Shown piece after piece: positions 43,991 to 53,707 of a DNA stretch of 64,000 nucleotides. Source of the stretch: Andreprevotia chitinilytica DSM 18519 (GTDB lineage Bacteria; Pseudomonadota; Gammaproteobacteria; Burkholderiales; Chitinibacteraceae). The notes beneath the pieces were generated by a model, which saw only the letters and a program-made list of their open reading frames with translations, ran no database searches and was not told the origin of the DNA. A program made the position numbers and the translations under genes. Position 1 is the first letter of the stretch. Each line of letters opens with the position of its first letter. The DNA is taken from positions 413,934 to 477,933 of the forward strand of contig NZ_JONM01000001.1 in NCBI RefSeq assembly GCF_000711875.1, read 5' to 3'.

Positions 43991-45889
43991 TCAGCCACCC
44001 AACCGCTCCCGAATCGTCAGCGCCAACCCTTCCGCCGATAATCCTTCCAGCGGCAAATACGCCGCCCGTAACGCTTGCGCCAATTCCTGTGCCCGGCCGA
44101 GCCGCACGAATTCCTGCTCGGTATCCAGCACCAGCGCTGGCGTGCCTTGGCCGGCGATGTGGCCGGCGATTTCCAGCGTTTCCGTCCACGGATCATTGCC
44201 GTCTGCCAGCGCGATATTGCAGCGGCCGTCGCTGAGCACCACCAACAAGGGCGTCAGCTCCTGTTGCGCCAGGGTTTGCGCCGCCAGCTGCAGCGCATGC
44301 GCCAAGGGGGTGCGCCCGCCGGTGGGCAGCTCGCGCAACGCCAGTTCGGCTTGTTCCACTTGGCGGGTCGGCGGCAGCACCAGCTCGGCCTCGGTGCCAC
44401 GGAAGGAGATGACCGCCACTTGATCACGGCGCTGGTAGGCGTCTTGCAGCAGACCGAGCACGCAGCCTTTTACGGTTTCCATGCGGCGGCGGGCTGCCAT
44501 CGAGCCGGAGGCATCGACCACCAGCAGGATCAGGTTAGCCTGTTTGCCGACGCGGACTTTCTCGTGCAGATCGGCACGGGTAACGGCGAACTCCCGCGGG
44601 TCGCGCAGGATGGCGTGGCGCAAGGTGGCGTCCATCGCCAGCTGTGCCGGTTGGGCATTCGGCATCGCCCGCAGGTCATGCCCGCGTTGCGCGCCAACAC
44701 TGCTGCTGCGCCGGCCACTCGCGTCGTGCGAATGCAGGGCGGTAACGTCGATGCGGCCGATGGCGGCTGGAGCGCTGGCGGCGAAGAGTTGTTCCTGTGC
44801 CTCGCCCGGCTGATCGCCGGGTTCGTCGTGCTCGGATGACTGTTGTTCTGATTCGTTGAAAGAGGGCGGTGGCGGGGTGGACGCTTGCTGCGTGAGTTGC
44901 TCCAGCTTTTCTTTATCCAGCCCGGTCTGTTCGAACGGCTTGCGGCGGCGGCGGTGTGGCAGCACCAGTTCGGCGGCATCGCGGATATCTTCTGCCGTTG
45001 CCGCGCTGCGGCCGTCCAGTGCGGCAATGACACGGGCGGCCTTGTTCATCACGATGTCGGCGCGCAGGCTCGCGACTTCGAATTCGCAGCAGAGCTGGCT
45101 GATGAAGTCGAACAGCGAGTCAGACAGCGTGACTTGCGGCAACCGGGTGAAGGCGGTTTGTACCTGGGCGCGAATTGCATCGGTCTCAGCCTGCCAGCGG
45201 TGAGTGAAGCCGGCCGGATCTGCCTCGAATGCCAGGCGGCGGCGCACCACCTCGGAACGCGTGGCCGGATCACGCGGCGCGGCGACTTCCACCATCATGC
45301 CGAAGCGATCCAGCAATTGCGGGCGCAGGTCGCCTTCTTCCAGATTCATCGTACCCAGCAAGGTGATACGGGCAGGGTGGCTGACCGACAAGCCCTCGCG
45401 CTGAACGGTGTTGGTGCCCATCGCGCAGACGTCCAGCAGGACATCCACGAGATGGTCAGCCAGCAGGTTCACTTCATCGATATACAGCAGGCCACGATGC
45501 GCGGCAGCGAGCAGGCCGGGCTTGAAGGCTTGCTTGCCGTCCTTGAGCGCGCGCTCGAAATCGAGGCTGCCCAACACGCGGTCTTCGGTTGCGCCGAGGG
45601 GCAGGTTGATGAAGGGCACGGGCTCCAGCGTCGGCGCGGCGTTGGCTTGGGTCGAGCAGATCGCGCATTCGGTCTGCGGCGCATGCGGCTCGCAGTTGAA
45701 GGCGCAGCCGGGTGTGCGTTCGATCGGCAGCAGCACGTCGGTCAGGCCGCGGGCAGCCGTGCTCTTGGCGGTGCCCTTGTCGCCACGGATCAGCACGCCG
45801 CCAAGGGTCGGGTCGACCGCGCAGAGCAGCAGGGCGCGTTTTAGTTGGTCCTGGCCGACGATGGCGGCGAAGGGGTAGTTGGGTTTCAT
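43991..45889 (-). CDS. Chelatase AAA-VWA subunit (ChlI/ChlD-type) partner of CobN
   Basis: 632 aa. The N-terminal AAA+ domain, like magnesium chelatase ChlI/BchI, has Walker [10 protein letters not shown] (36-44) and [11 protein letters not shown] low-complexity acidic linker (about 340-400) leads to a VWA domain with MIDAS motif [11 protein letters not shown] near residue 458 and SDGR later. Such fused proteins act with CobN as the ATPase of cobaltochelatase in organisms lacking CobS/CobT, or with ChlH in chlorophyll makers. No ChlH is present, and cobN lies 333 bp upstream, so the cobalt role is the better reading. Confidence 0.88.
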   Translation of the reverse strand: MKPNYPFAAIVGQDQLKRALLLCAVDPTLGGVLIRGDKGTAKSTAARGLTDVLLPIERTPGCAFNCEPHAPQTECAICSTQANAAPTLEPVPFINLPLGATEDRVLGSLDFERALKDGKQAFKPGLLAAAHRGLLYIDEVNLLADHLVDVLLDVCAMGTNTVQREGLSVSHPARITLLGTMNLEEGDLRPQLLDRFGMMVEVAAPRDPATRSEVVRRRLAFEADPAGFTHRWQAETDAIRAQVQTAFTRLPQVTLSDSLFDFISQLCCEFEVASLRADIVMNKAARVIAALDGRSAATAEDIRDAAELVLPHRRRRKPFEQTGLDKEKLEQLTQQASTPPPPSFNESEQQSSEHDEPGDQPGEAQEQLFAASAPAAIGRIDVTALHSHDASGRRSSSVGAQRGHDLRAMPNAQPAQLAMDATLRHAILRDPREFAVTRADLHEKVRVGKQANLILLVVDASGSMAARRRMETVKGCVLGLLQDAYQRRDQVAVISFRGTEAELVLPPTRQVEQAELALRELPTGGRTPLAHALQLAAQTLAQQELTPLLVVLSDGRCNIALADGNDPWTETLEIAGHIAGQGTPALVLDTEQEFVRLGRAQELAQALRAAYLPLEGLSAEGLALTIRERLGG

Positions 45890-46222
45890 GGCGGTGTGTT
45901 TCAGGCGTTGCCCTAATCAAATGTTATGCGCCTTTGGCGCGGTTAAAGGCATTACAGCGGGAGTCCGTCCCGCGGCCGGGGAAGGGACTTTGTCTCGCCA
46001 AAGCCCCCTCCACCCCAAAGGCGACCCTGCGCCTTACGGTCCTCCGGACTACCCTCGGTCGGTCGCGAGCCTAAGGTCTCGCGACACTCCGTCGGCGCTT
46101 AGCGCGAAGGGGAGAAAACCCGCAGTACAACCATTGCGGAAACAAAGACCGGCAACTGTTTGCTCAGTTCGTAGGGCGCAATCCCCGAAGGGCATTGCGC
46201 CGCATCTTTTGTAGAGAGGTCC
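45890..46222. other. 333-bp intergenic region packed with hairpins
   Basis: Gap between cobN and the chelatase ATPase gene. At least five stem-loops occur in series between 45958 and 46105: CGGGA/TCCCG, CTTTG/CAAAG, GCGACC/GGTCGC enclosing GTCC/GGAC, TCGCGAG/CTCGCGA, and GCGC/GCGC. A separate palindrome GGCGCAAT/ATTGCGCC is at 46175-46201. No convincing coding frame on either strand. It may be a dispersed repeat, a structured intercistronic RNA, or a small RNA gene. Confidence 0.55.
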
Positions 46223-49200
46223 TTAGGCATCAGCACGCCCTCCTTCAGCCCGCGCCTCCAGCATCGCCTCACTCTTCAAATGCAGCGCCCTCAGCGCAGC
46301 CAGCGTCTCCGGCTTCGGTTCAGCCCACAACTGCCGCTGCGCCGCTTCCAGCAGCCGTTCGGTAATCGCATTGAGCGCCCACGGGTTGCTCTCGGCGAAG
46401 AACTGCTGCATTTGCGCATCCAGCGCGTAGGTATCGGCCAGCTGCTCGTACACCCAGTCATCGACCACGTGCGCGGTGGCGTCGTAGCCGAACAGGTAAT
46501 CCACGGTGGCGGTCAGCTCCAGCCCGCCCTTGTAGCCGTGCTTCTGGATGCCGGCGATCCATTTCGGGTTGGCGACGCGGGAGCGGAATACGCGCAGTAC
46601 TTCTTCCTTCAGGCCGCGCACGGCCGGGCTGTCGGGATTCTGGGTATCGCCGAAGTAGTGGCGCGGCTGGCGGCCGGTGAGGCTGCGGATCGTCGCGATC
46701 ATGCCGCCGTGGTACTGCAGGTAATCGTCGCTATCGAAGATATCGTGCTCGCGGTTGTCCTGGTTGTGCAGCGCCACTTCCACGCCGGACAGCCGATGGC
46801 GGAAATCATTGCGGGCGTCGGCACCGTTCTCGCTGCGGGTGTAGGCGTAGCCGCCCCAGTTGATGTAGGCGTTGGCGAAGTCGGCGTCGTCTTGCCAGTT
46901 CTGTTCGTTGATCAGCGGCAGGATGCCCGCGCCGTAAGTGCCCGGCTTGGAGCCGAAGACGCGGTACAGGGCGCGTTGTTCGGCGTTGCTGAACAGCGCG
47001 TTTTTGAGGTCGGCCAGATAGTGCTTGCGCACGAAGTTCTGCTCGACCGGCTCATCCAGCCGCGCCACGGTGTGCACGGCTTCATCCACCAGATGGATCA
47101 GGTGCGGGAAGGCATCGCGGAAGAAGCCGCTGATGCGCACGGTCACATCGATGCGCGGGCGGCCCAGCTCAGCCAGCGGAATCACTTCAATACCGGCCAC
47201 GCGGCGACTTTCCGGCTGCCATGCCGGGCGCACGCCGAGCAGCGCCAGAATCTCGGCGATGTCGTCGCCGTGGGTGCGCATGGCGCTGGTGCCCCACACG
47301 CTGATGCTGACCGTTTCCGGCGCGTGGCCGGTTTCTTTGCGATGACGGGCGACGACTTCGTTGGCGAGTTCAGAACCGATGCGCCACGCCGCTTGCGACG
47401 GCAGGCTGCGCGGGTCGACCGAGTAGAAGTTGCGGCCGGTCGGCAGCACATGCGCCATGCCCCGCGTGGGTGCGCCGCTCGGGCCGGCTGGCACATAACC
47501 GCCAGCGAGTCCGCGCAGCAGGTTGTCGATTTCTTCCGTGGTGCGCGCCAGATTGGGCGTGAGTTCGTCGCAGATGAAGGCAAGCGTGCGCTTGACGTTG
47601 CCGGCGTCGAGGCCGGGCAGGGCGGTGGTGACGATGCTTTCAATGGCGGACGGCGCGAAGCGGTGCTCAGCCAGCGCGGCGACCAGCTCGCGGCCCAAGG
47701 CGTTGATTTCGTCCAGCGCATCGGCGCGGGTGACGAGCGGTTTGGCGGTGAGCGCTTGCAAGGCTGGTGGGATGACTGCCAGCCGCCTGCCTTTGTCGGC
47801 CAGCAATTCACTGATATCAGCGCCCATTGCCGAGGCAATACCAGCCGGCAAGCCCGGCACCGCCAGATTCGGCAATCGCACCAGTGCGCAGATCATGTCG
47901 ATCAGTGCTTCGCCCTGCGGCGCTTGGCCGAGCGTATGCAGGCCATCGCGGATTTGCGCTGCACCGAGTTCGCACAGGTAGCCGTCGATGTCTTCGATCA
48001 GGTGGGCGACGTCGACGCCTTCCATCTTGGCCAGCGTCAGCGGGACGCCATCGGCGTTGAGGGTGTCGTCCCATTCGTGATCGTGATGGTCATGATCATG
48101 GTGGTGGTCGTGATCACCGTGGTGGTGATGGCCGTGCGCATGTGGTGCGGCAGCGCCAACTACACGATATTTCCCTGCTGTAGCCGTTGCGGGTTTGGCG
48201 GTGGATTTGACGGCAACCGGGCGATATTTGCCGCCCGCTATCGCAGAAACCCCTTGCACCCCATGCAAGTGCGCGGCCGGATGGGAATGATCATGCGGGT
48301 GAGGATGGCCGTGATCGTGGTCGTGATGATCCCCGTGATCGTGCGCCAGCATCGCCGCCAGATCGGCATCGAGATTGGCGGCCTTGATCAAGTCCCAGAT
48401 CTGTTGCTGCAACAGCGGCAGCTTGGCCGGGTCGAGCATTTCCACTTGGTAGTACTCATCCACCAACTGCGTCAGCTGCGCCAGTGGGCCGTAGGTGTCG
48501 GCCGTGGTCATGGGCGGGGTCAGGTGGTCGATCACCACCGAATGCGCACGCCGCTTGGCCTGCGAGCCTTCGCCCGGGTCGTTGAGGATGAAGGGGTAAA
48601 ACATCGGCATGTCGCCGAGCAGCGCATCCGGGTAGCAGTGTTCCGACACGCCCACGCCCTTGCCCGGCAGCCATTCCAGCGTGCCGTGCTTGCCGACGTG
48701 TACGATGGCATCGGCTTTCCACTCGTCGCGCAGCCAGCAATACAGCGCGTAGTAATGGTGCGTCGGCGGCAGGTCGGGGGTGTGGTAGATCGCGTCCGGG
48801 TCCATGCCGTAGCCACGGGGCGGCTGCAGTGCGACGAAGGCGTTGCCGTATTTCAGCCCGGCGAACACCAGCTTGCCGTCGTGTACGTAGGCGGAGCCGG
48901 GCGCGTCGCCCCAGCGTTCCTGCATCTTGGTCTGCAGCGTGGGCGGCAGTTTGGCGAACCATTCGGCGTAGCGGGCGGCCGGTACGCTGGCGATGGCACG
49001 GCTGAGCTGGTCGGCGCTCAGATAGGCTTCGTCGTACGCGCCACGGTCGATCAGTTCGTGGATCAGCGCGTTGCTGGTCTCGGGCAGGCCATTGATTTGA
49101 TAACCCTGCCGTTGCATCGCGTGCAGCATGGCGAACAGCGAGGCCGGCGAATCCAGCCCGACCGCGTTGCCGATTTGCGAGGCTTTGCTGTTGGAGTTGG

Positions 49201-50299
49201 TGAAGATGAAGGCGATGCGTTTTTGCGCGGGTGGTGTGCGGCGCAAGGCGACTTGCCGGGCAGCGATGCCGGCCACGCGGCGCACGCGATCCGCTACGGG
49301 TGCATAGTCGGTTTCGTCCGCTGGCATCCCATCCCTCGCATGCTTGAACGAGATCGGTACGCTGACGATACGGCCGTCGAACTCGGGCAACGCGACGTTC
49401 ATGGCGGTATCAAGCGGATTCAGCCCGCGTTCCGATTGCGTCCACTGCTCGCACGTCATGCTGCTGGTGATGGCCTGCAGCACCGGGATATCGAGCCGAT
49501 CGAATGCCGCGACCGACCAGCCTGCCTGAGTCGGCCCATCGGCGTTGACGTCGCCCATCGCGAACGAGGTGGTGTTGATCAGGACGTCGATGCCTTGGAA
49601 AAACTGCAGCGCGGCCGGTAGACCCGTTGTTTGATCCAGCGTGCGCAAGGAGGCGGTATAGACCGGCAGCGCATTGAGCTGGCGCTCGGCCAAGGCATCC
49701 ACCAGCGCATCGATAAAGCGCGTGTTACCGCTGACCCAATGCGCACGGTAGAAGGTGATGCCGACGGTGGGCCAGTCCGGGTTGCGGATGGCGTGCCAGT
49801 CATCCAGCGAGCACTGCGCCGATAGTTCCGGGTGATAGATGCCGTGCTCGGGCAGGGCGGCCGGCGGTGCGTAGCCGAAGCCGGTCATCAGCAAACGATC
49901 GGCGAGGAAGCGCAGCAGCTGCGCCATATTGCCAACGCCACCTGCCTGCAAATAGCCGGTAGCTTCGTGCAGCACGGTGGCGGGCACGTTCGATAGCGCG
50001 GCCAGCTCCGGGTCTGGCTCGCCGGTGCCGCTGACGACGAGTAAATGTCGCCCGTTTGCATGCGCATCTTTGACCAAGGCATCGAAGCCGGGAATAGCGC
50101 TGGCGTTGCCGAGCACGCGCACCAGCACAATGCGGGCGGTTTCGAGCGTGCCGTGCAGCAGCGCCGCCATCGCTTCACTGGTCGCTACGGTTTGCAGATG
50201 AATGCCGTGTGTCGTCACGAAGTCATCCGGCAAGGCAGCTTGGGCGCGATTGAGCGCGGTGAGGTCGGTGCCGGCGTGAGTGAGGAGAACGATGCTCAT
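46223..50299 (-). CDS. cobN: Cobaltochelatase large subunit CobN with His-rich insertion
   Basis: 1358 aa. CobN is the large, substrate-binding subunit that inserts cobalt into hydrogenobyrinic acid a,c-diamide using the ATPase partner. Family landmarks: [56 protein letters not shown], then [31 protein letters not shown] and [20 protein letters not shown]. An extra segment at about residues 648-746 holds dense His/Asp runs ([19 protein letters not shown] and a second cluster), broken by two GKYR-containing repeats. It is probably a metal-holding insert. The start overlaps the ferredoxin stop. Confidence 0.95.
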   Translation of the reverse strand: MSIVLLTHAGTDLTALNRAQAALPDDFVTTHGIHLQTVATSEAMAALLHGTLETARIVLVRVLGNASAIPGFDALVKDAHANGRHLLVVSGTGEPDPELAALSNVPATVLHEATGYLQAGGVGNMAQLLRFLADRLLMTGFGYAPPAALPEHGIYHPELSAQCSLDDWHAIRNPDWPTVGITFYRAHWVSGNTRFIDALVDALAERQLNALPVYTASLRTLDQTTGLPAALQFFQGIDVLINTTSFAMGDVNADGPTQAGWSVAAFDRLDIPVLQAITSSMTCEQWTQSERGLNPLDTAMNVALPEFDGRIVSVPISFKHARDGMPADETDYAPVADRVRRVAGIAARQVALRRTPPAQKRIAFIFTNSNSKASQIGNAVGLDSPASLFAMLHAMQRQGYQINGLPETSNALIHELIDRGAYDEAYLSADQLSRAIASVPAARYAEWFAKLPPTLQTKMQERWGDAPGSAYVHDGKLVFAGLKYGNAFVALQPPRGYGMDPDAIYHTPDLPPTHHYYALYCWLRDEWKADAIVHVGKHGTLEWLPGKGVGVSEHCYPDALLGDMPMFYPFILNDPGEGSQAKRRAHSVVIDHLTPPMTTADTYGPLAQLTQLVDEYYQVEMLDPAKLPLLQQQIWDLIKAANLDADLAAMLAHDHGDHHDHDHGHPHPHDHSHPAAHLHGVQGVSAIAGGKYRPVAVKSTAKPATATAGKYRVVGAAAPHAHGHHHHGDHDHHHDHDHHDHEWDDTLNADGVPLTLAKMEGVDVAHLIEDIDGYLCELGAAQIRDGLHTLGQAPQGEALIDMICALVRLPNLAVPGLPAGIASAMGADISELLADKGRRLAVIPPALQALTAKPLVTRADALDEINALGRELVAALAEHRFAPSAIESIVTTALPGLDAGNVKRTLAFICDELTPNLARTTEEIDNLLRGLAGGYVPAGPSGAPTRGMAHVLPTGRNFYSVDPRSLPSQAAWRIGSELANEVVARHRKETGHAPETVSISVWGTSAMRTHGDDIAEILALLGVRPAWQPESRRVAGIEVIPLAELGRPRIDVTVRISGFFRDAFPHLIHLVDEAVHTVARLDEPVEQNFVRKHYLADLKNALFSNAEQRALYRVFGSKPGTYGAGILPLINEQNWQDDADFANAYINWGGYAYTRSENGADARNDFRHRLSGVEVALHNQDNREHDIFDSDDYLQYHGGMIATIRSLTGRQPRHYFGDTQNPDSPAVRGLKEEVLRVFRSRVANPKWIAGIQKHGYKGGLELTATVDYLFGYDATAHVVDDWVYEQLADTYALDAQMQQFFAESNPWALNAITERLLEAAQRQLWAEPKPETLAALRALHLKSEAMLEARAEGGRADA

Positions 50300-50634
50300 G
50301 GCTGGCCGCCCTCGTCGCAGACTTCCAAATCGCCGATACCCAGCTTGTGGAAGATCAGCGGTTCCACCGGGCAGCCGCCCACCAGATGTTCATCCACGAT
50401 GCGCTCGATCGCTGCGGCATCCACCTTGCGATACCACACGCCATCCGGATACACCGCGACAATCGGCCCCTGCTTGCACACGGCAAAGCAATGGGTACGG
50501 GTGCGTTTCACGCCGATGCCGGGGCGGGCGTCGATGGCTTGGCCGAGTTGCTGGAACATCTCCTCAGCTTGCAGGCCGTTCTCGGTGCAGCGCGGGCCGG
50601 TGCACATCAGTACGTGTTTGTGGTGGGTTCTCAT
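50296..50634 (-). CDS. Thioredoxin-like [2Fe-2S] ferredoxin of the cobalamin operon
   Basis: 112 aa small ferredoxin. Four Cys ligands are arranged as in thioredoxin-like [2Fe-2S] proteins: Cys11 and Cys16 ([12 protein letters not shown]), Cys49 and Cys53 ([10 protein letters not shown]). Such proteins are frequent in cobalamin gene clusters (CbiW-like), and an electron supply role to a corrin enzyme is inferred. It lies 7 bp downstream of the Ni/Co permease and overlaps cobN by 4 bp. Confidence 0.88.
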   Translation of the reverse strand: MRTHHKHVLMCTGPRCTENGLQAEEMFQQLGQAIDARPGIGVKRTRTHCFAVCKQGPIVAVYPDGVWYRKVDAAAIERIVDEHLVGGCPVEPLIFHKLGIGDLEVCDEGGQP

Positions 50635-50641
50635 CGGGGAC

Positions 50642-51679
50642 TCAGGCTTGGCTCACGGCCAGCGTATCGAGCCGTTTCCACTTGTAGATCGCGGCGGAAG
50701 CCACCCAGCTCAGCACGAAGAGCGCGATGACGAAGTAGCCGAAGTGGGCGAGGTTGTCGTTGAGCTGGGCGATCACGTCCCACACGCCGCCAGACAGCTT
50801 GAATTGCCCGACAATCAGGCCGAGCGCCTCCAGCCCGCCGATGATGAAGGCGACCAGCACGGAGACCAGCGTGATGGTCAGGTTGTACCAGAGCTTGCGT
50901 ACCGGGTTGACGAAGGCCCAGCCGTAAGCGCCGACCATCAGCATGCTGTCCAGTGTGTCGACCAGCATCATCCCGGCGGCGAACAGCACCGGAAAGGCAA
51001 AGATGTGCCAGGGCAAGACATGGCTGGCCTGCGTGGTGGCGATGGCGAAAAGGCCGATTTCGGTGGCCGTCTCGAACCCCAGCCCGAACAGGAAGCCGAT
51101 CGGGAACAAGTGCCAGCTGCGCGTGACCAGCCGGAACAGCGGACGCAGCAGGCGGGCGAGGAAACCCCGGTTGCCCAACAGCAGGTCCATCTGTTCATCG
51201 CTGATCGACTCGCCTTGCCGCACGCGCCGGAAATTGCGCCATACATCCCGCAGCACGATCAGGTTGATCAGCGCGAGGGTCAGCAGGAAAAACGCCGAAA
51301 TGGCGGTGCCAATCACGCCGCCAGCGGCCTTGAATGACTCAAGCCGACCTTGCAAGGCCGAGGTGGCGAACACGATCGCGCCGACCGAGAGAATGACGAT
51401 GGCCGAATGGCCGGCGGAGAAGAAAAAACCGGCGGCGAGCGGGCGCTGTTTTTCCTGCATCAGCTTGCGTACCGTGTTGTCGATGGCGGCAATGTGGTCG
51501 GCATCGACGGCATGGCGCAAGCCGAACAGGTAAGCGAGCAGGGCGGTACCCAACAAGGTGGGATGGCCGCCAAAGGCGACAAGGGCCCAGCCCCAGGCGA
51601 AGACGTTGACGGCGATCAGCAGCAGCAACAGGCCGGCTGGCGCACGCAGATGGGAGAAACGGGAAAGCGACGGAGCCAT
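50642..51679 (-). CDS. Nickel/cobalt permease (NiCoT family)
   Basis: 345 aa inner-membrane transporter with eight predicted helices. The NiCoT signature RHAVDADHIAAIDN, then GHSAIVILSVG, LGFETATEIGLF and AGMMLVDTLDSMLM identify the HoxN/NixA/NicT family. In this context it most likely imports cobalt for corrin synthesis. ATG at 51679 follows AAAGGAT at good distance. It is the first gene after the cobalamin riboswitch, so its expression should fall when adenosylcobalamin is plentiful. Confidence 0.93.
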   Translation of the reverse strand: MAPSLSRFSHLRAPAGLLLLLIAVNVFAWGWALVAFGGHPTLLGTALLAYLFGLRHAVDADHIAAIDNTVRKLMQEKQRPLAAGFFFSAGHSAIVILSVGAIVFATSALQGRLESFKAAGGVIGTAISAFFLLTLALINLIVLRDVWRNFRRVRQGESISDEQMDLLLGNRGFLARLLRPLFRLVTRSWHLFPIGFLFGLGFETATEIGLFAIATTQASHVLPWHIFAFPVLFAAGMMLVDTLDSMLMVGAYGWAFVNPVRKLWYNLTITLVSVLVAFIIGGLEALGLIVGQFKLSGGVWDVIAQLNDNLAHFGYFVIALFVLSWVASAAIYKWKRLDTLAVSQA

Positions 51680-51810
51680 GGAGATATCCTTTGGCAAGAC
51701 ACATCGCCGTGAGTGAGGACAATCGCGATCCGCCGAGCACAGCGCAGATCAGGCCAATTGTTGTTATCCCCCGGTACACCCCGCCCGGTTTCAACTCACG
51801 TCGACTGAAG

Positions 51811-52015
51811 ATCGATGGCCGGTCTCCTGGCTCGTGCGTCATCGCCTTGCGCCGCCTTCCCGGAAAGTGGCAATCACTTCCAGTGGCGTTGTGGCGCAGG
51901 CTCGTCACTTACAGTTGCGGGGGCAGCTGCGGCTTTGTACCGCATTCCCGTTTCACCCTGATCCGGCGATCAGCCAAACAGCTGATTTGCGGACGTCTTC
52001 GGGCACCATCGATTT
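51811..52015 (-). ncRNA. Cobalamin riboswitch (B12 element)
   Basis: Read on the minus strand: it opens with ATCGATGGTGCCCG, the family P2 region, then a GGTGAAACGGGAA-type internal segment, GCCCCCGCAACTGTAAG at 51908-51924 (core), the B12 box GCCACTGG at 51880-51887, and the conserved end GAGCCAGGAGACCGGCC near 51820-51835. All core elements of the class I AdoCbl aptamer are visible. It lies 132 nt ahead of the Ni/Co permease start. No clear intrinsic terminator was seen between aptamer and gene, so control may act at translation. Confidence 0.95.
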
Positions 52016-52080
52016 GAGGGCGGATGATACGTGATGCGGTAGGGGCTGTGTATGCGGGGTGGGTGCGCTGGTCGGAAAGT

Positions 52081-52112
52081 TGGCGATGGCGATGGCGATG
52101 GCGATGGCGAGG
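52081..52112. repeat. Hexanucleotide tandem repeat (GATGGC)n
   Basis: About five consecutive GATGGC units just beyond the riboswitch start, in the gap before the toxin gene end. It could vary in length by replication slippage. No gene overlaps it. Confidence 0.85.
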
Positions 52113-52134
52113 CGTACAGCTTTCTCGTTGTGTT

Positions 52135-52404
52135 TTAACGGTAGATGTCTCGCCGATTACCAATCTCGATGACGAGAACGCGAAGTGCACCGTCCTGTAT
52201 ATCGCAGAGAATTCGGTAGTCGCCGACTCGATAGCGCCAGTACGCCCCAAGCATCAGCCCCGTCAACGCCTTGCCGGTAGCGCGAGGGTCTGCTTGGGCG
52301 GCGATGCGTTCATCCATGAAATCAAGGATGCGTCGTGCGGTTTGTTTGTCGAGCTTGCGAAGCTGCTTTTTTGCCGTTTCAGTGTAATCAATCGTCCAGG
52401 CCAA
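52135..52404 (-). CDS. relE: RelE/ParE-family toxin
   Basis: 89 aa toxin of the RelE/ParE superfamily: MAWTIDYTETAKKQLRKLDK, RILDFMDERIA, LMLGAYWRYRVGDYRILCDI and LVIEIGNRRDIYR are typical of RelE-type ribosome-dependent mRNA interferases. The basic residues around RYRVGDYR and the terminal GNRRDIYR match the active surface. Its start overlaps the antitoxin gene by 17 bp, giving coupled translation. ParE-type gyrase toxins share the fold, so RelE is the likelier but not certain choice. Confidence 0.88.
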   Translation of the reverse strand: MAWTIDYTETAKKQLRKLDKQTARRILDFMDERIAAQADPRATGKALTGLMLGAYWRYRVGDYRILCDIQDGALRVLVIEIGNRRDIYR

Positions 52405-52615
52405 GATCTTTCCTCACTTGCTCGGCGGAATAGACCTTCTCTTCGCCCTTACGGACGCGTTCCATCGTTGCGGCGGCTAAATAGTAGTCTTCCAAATCGT
52501 CCAGACCATTCGTGATCAGTTCGCGCAGGTAATATGCCTTGGTGCGACCTGTTTCAGCGGCCAAATGATCAAGTCGTTGCTCAATCACAGGATCAAGTCG
52601 GATTGAAGTTGGCAT
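52388..52615 (-). CDS. relB: RelB-type ribbon-helix-helix antitoxin
   Basis: 75 aa antitoxin. The N-terminal ribbon-helix-helix (TSIRLDPVIEQRLDHLAAET, TKAYYLRELITNGLDDLED) binds DNA; the C-terminal part (VRKGEEKVYSAEQVRKDLGL) would wrap the toxin. AAGGACA precedes the ATG. The operator-like palindrome at 52630-52645 overlaps its promoter, consistent with autorepression. Confidence 0.88.
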   Translation of the reverse strand: MPTSIRLDPVIEQRLDHLAAETGRTKAYYLRELITNGLDDLEDYYLAAATMERVRKGEEKVYSAEQVRKDLGLDD

Positions 52616-52629
52616 GATTGTGTCCTTGG

Positions 52630-52650
52630 TGAATATCTGTATTCATTGTA
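52630..52650 (-). promoter_or_regulatory. RelBE promoter and operator
   Basis: TGAATA-TCTG-TATTCA is a perfect 6-bp inverted repeat at 52630-52645, 15 bases upstream of the antitoxin ATG. On the minus strand a TACAAT -10 element (52650-52645) touches it, so RelB or RelBE bound there would block transcription. Confidence 0.6.
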
Positions 52651-52705
52651 TTTCTTCGACCATCCGCGCGCTACGCATCAGGGGGCAACCAGGCTCGATA
52701 GAGGC

Positions 52706-53707
52706 TTATTTCGTGACCGAGTCCATTGAAAAATCCGCCAGCGCAGCCGCCAGCCGTTTCCAATCGCCCTCATCCGCAGGCAGCCCAAACCGGACACTGT
52801 TCGACGTCGCAAAATGACGAATCAAAATCCCCCGCGCCGCGAGGAAATCGTGCAGCTCAGCGGCGTGTGGGGTGGTCAGCCACTGGAAGAGCGCAGTACC
52901 ACCAGCAGGCGGCAAACCATGTTCGGTAAGCAGGGCCGCCAGCCGGGCGCTTTCTGCTGTGAGCTGCCCAAGCGCCACAACCTGCCAGTTGGTATCCCGT
53001 AGCGCGGCCTTGGCTACTGCTCGACCCGGCCCGCTAATGGTCCAAGGACCGAGTTCTTCGCGTAGCGCATCGAGCAGCTCACGCCACGCAAACACGAACC
53101 CCACCCGCGCGCCAGCGAGGCCAAAGAACTTGCCCAGCGAACGCAAGACAATCAGCCCCGGTTCGCCAACGAATGGCACGAGGCTGTGTTGCGGTGTGCA
53201 GTCCATGAAGGCTTCGTCGACGATCAGCCAGCCGCCACGTGCGGCGAGGTTTTCTCGCCAGCCGAGCAATGTTTCGGGGGGCACCTGCCAGCCCGTCGGA
53301 TTGTTGGGATTGCACACCAGCACCACATCGAGTTCGGCAACCGCATCGAGCAATTCGTGCTCCGCGAAGCCCGTGACGACGTGTCCGTGTCTTGCCCAGG
53401 CATGCGCATGTTCAGCGTAGCTCGCCGCCAACATGCCGACGCGTGAGCCCGGCGTGCGCAGTAGTGGTAAGGACTGGATCGCTGCTTGTGAGCCAGCAAC
53501 TGGCAGTAGCGAGGGGCTGCCGTAGTAGGCCGCTGCGGCGTCTTCCAGTCCGTCGTGTTCTTGCGGCAAGCGTTGCCAGACTTCGGCCGGCAGATTGCCA
53601 ACCGGCCAGCCATGTGGATTGAGTCCGGTGGAAAGGTCGAGCCAGTCGCCGACCGGAATGCCATAGCGTCGTGCTGCTGCGAGGATGCCGCCGCCGTGGT
53701 CAAGCAT
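52706..53707 (-). CDS. cobC: L-threonine-O-3-phosphate decarboxylase
   Basis: 333 aa PLP enzyme (CobC in Pseudomonas naming, CobD in Salmonella) that makes (R)-1-amino-2-propanol phosphate for the cobalamin nucleotide loop. Motifs: DLSTGLNPHGWP, CNPNNPTGW, WLIVDEAFMDC, and the PLP-binding Lys193 in SLGKFFGLAGARVG. It overlaps the cbiB stop by 8 bp and so forms a two-gene unit with it. The toxin-antitoxin pair lies downstream. Confidence 0.92.
   Translation of the reverse strand: MLDHGGGILAAARRYGIPVGDWLDLSTGLNPHGWPVGNLPAEVWQRLPQEHDGLEDAAAAYYGSPSLLPVAGSQAAIQSLPLLRTPGSRVGMLAASYAEHAHAWARHGHVVTGFAEHELLDAVAELDVVLVCNPNNPTGWQVPPETLLGWRENLAARGGWLIVDEAFMDCTPQHSLVPFVGEPGLIVLRSLGKFFGLAGARVGFVFAWRELLDALREELGPWTISGPGRAVAKAALRDTNWQVVALGQLTAESARLAALLTEHGLPPAGGTALFQWLTTPHAAELHDFLAARGILIRHFATSNSVRFGLPADEGDWKRLAAALADFSMDSVTK

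Noticed and set aside
43991-45889. Reading the chelatase ATPase as a true magnesium chelatase for chlorophyll
   Set aside because: No ChlH/BchH or other bacteriochlorophyll gene is present, while CobN lies directly upstream, so the cobalt role fits better.
46280-49621. Very long open frame on the plus strand (over 1100 codons) opposite cobN
   Set aside because: It is antisense to a clearly conserved CobN. Its product has no family features, no ribosome-binding site, and Gln/His-rich composition expected from the reverse reading of a GC-rich gene.
51339-51908. Minus-strand open frame across the riboswitch and the permease gene
   Set aside because: It is out of frame with the permease and its N-terminal half is the conserved riboswitch RNA.
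52081-52112. GATGGC tandem repeat as a possible CRISPR or iteron array
   Set aside because: Units are contiguous six-base repeats without spacers, and no replication gene is near; it is a simple sequence repeat.
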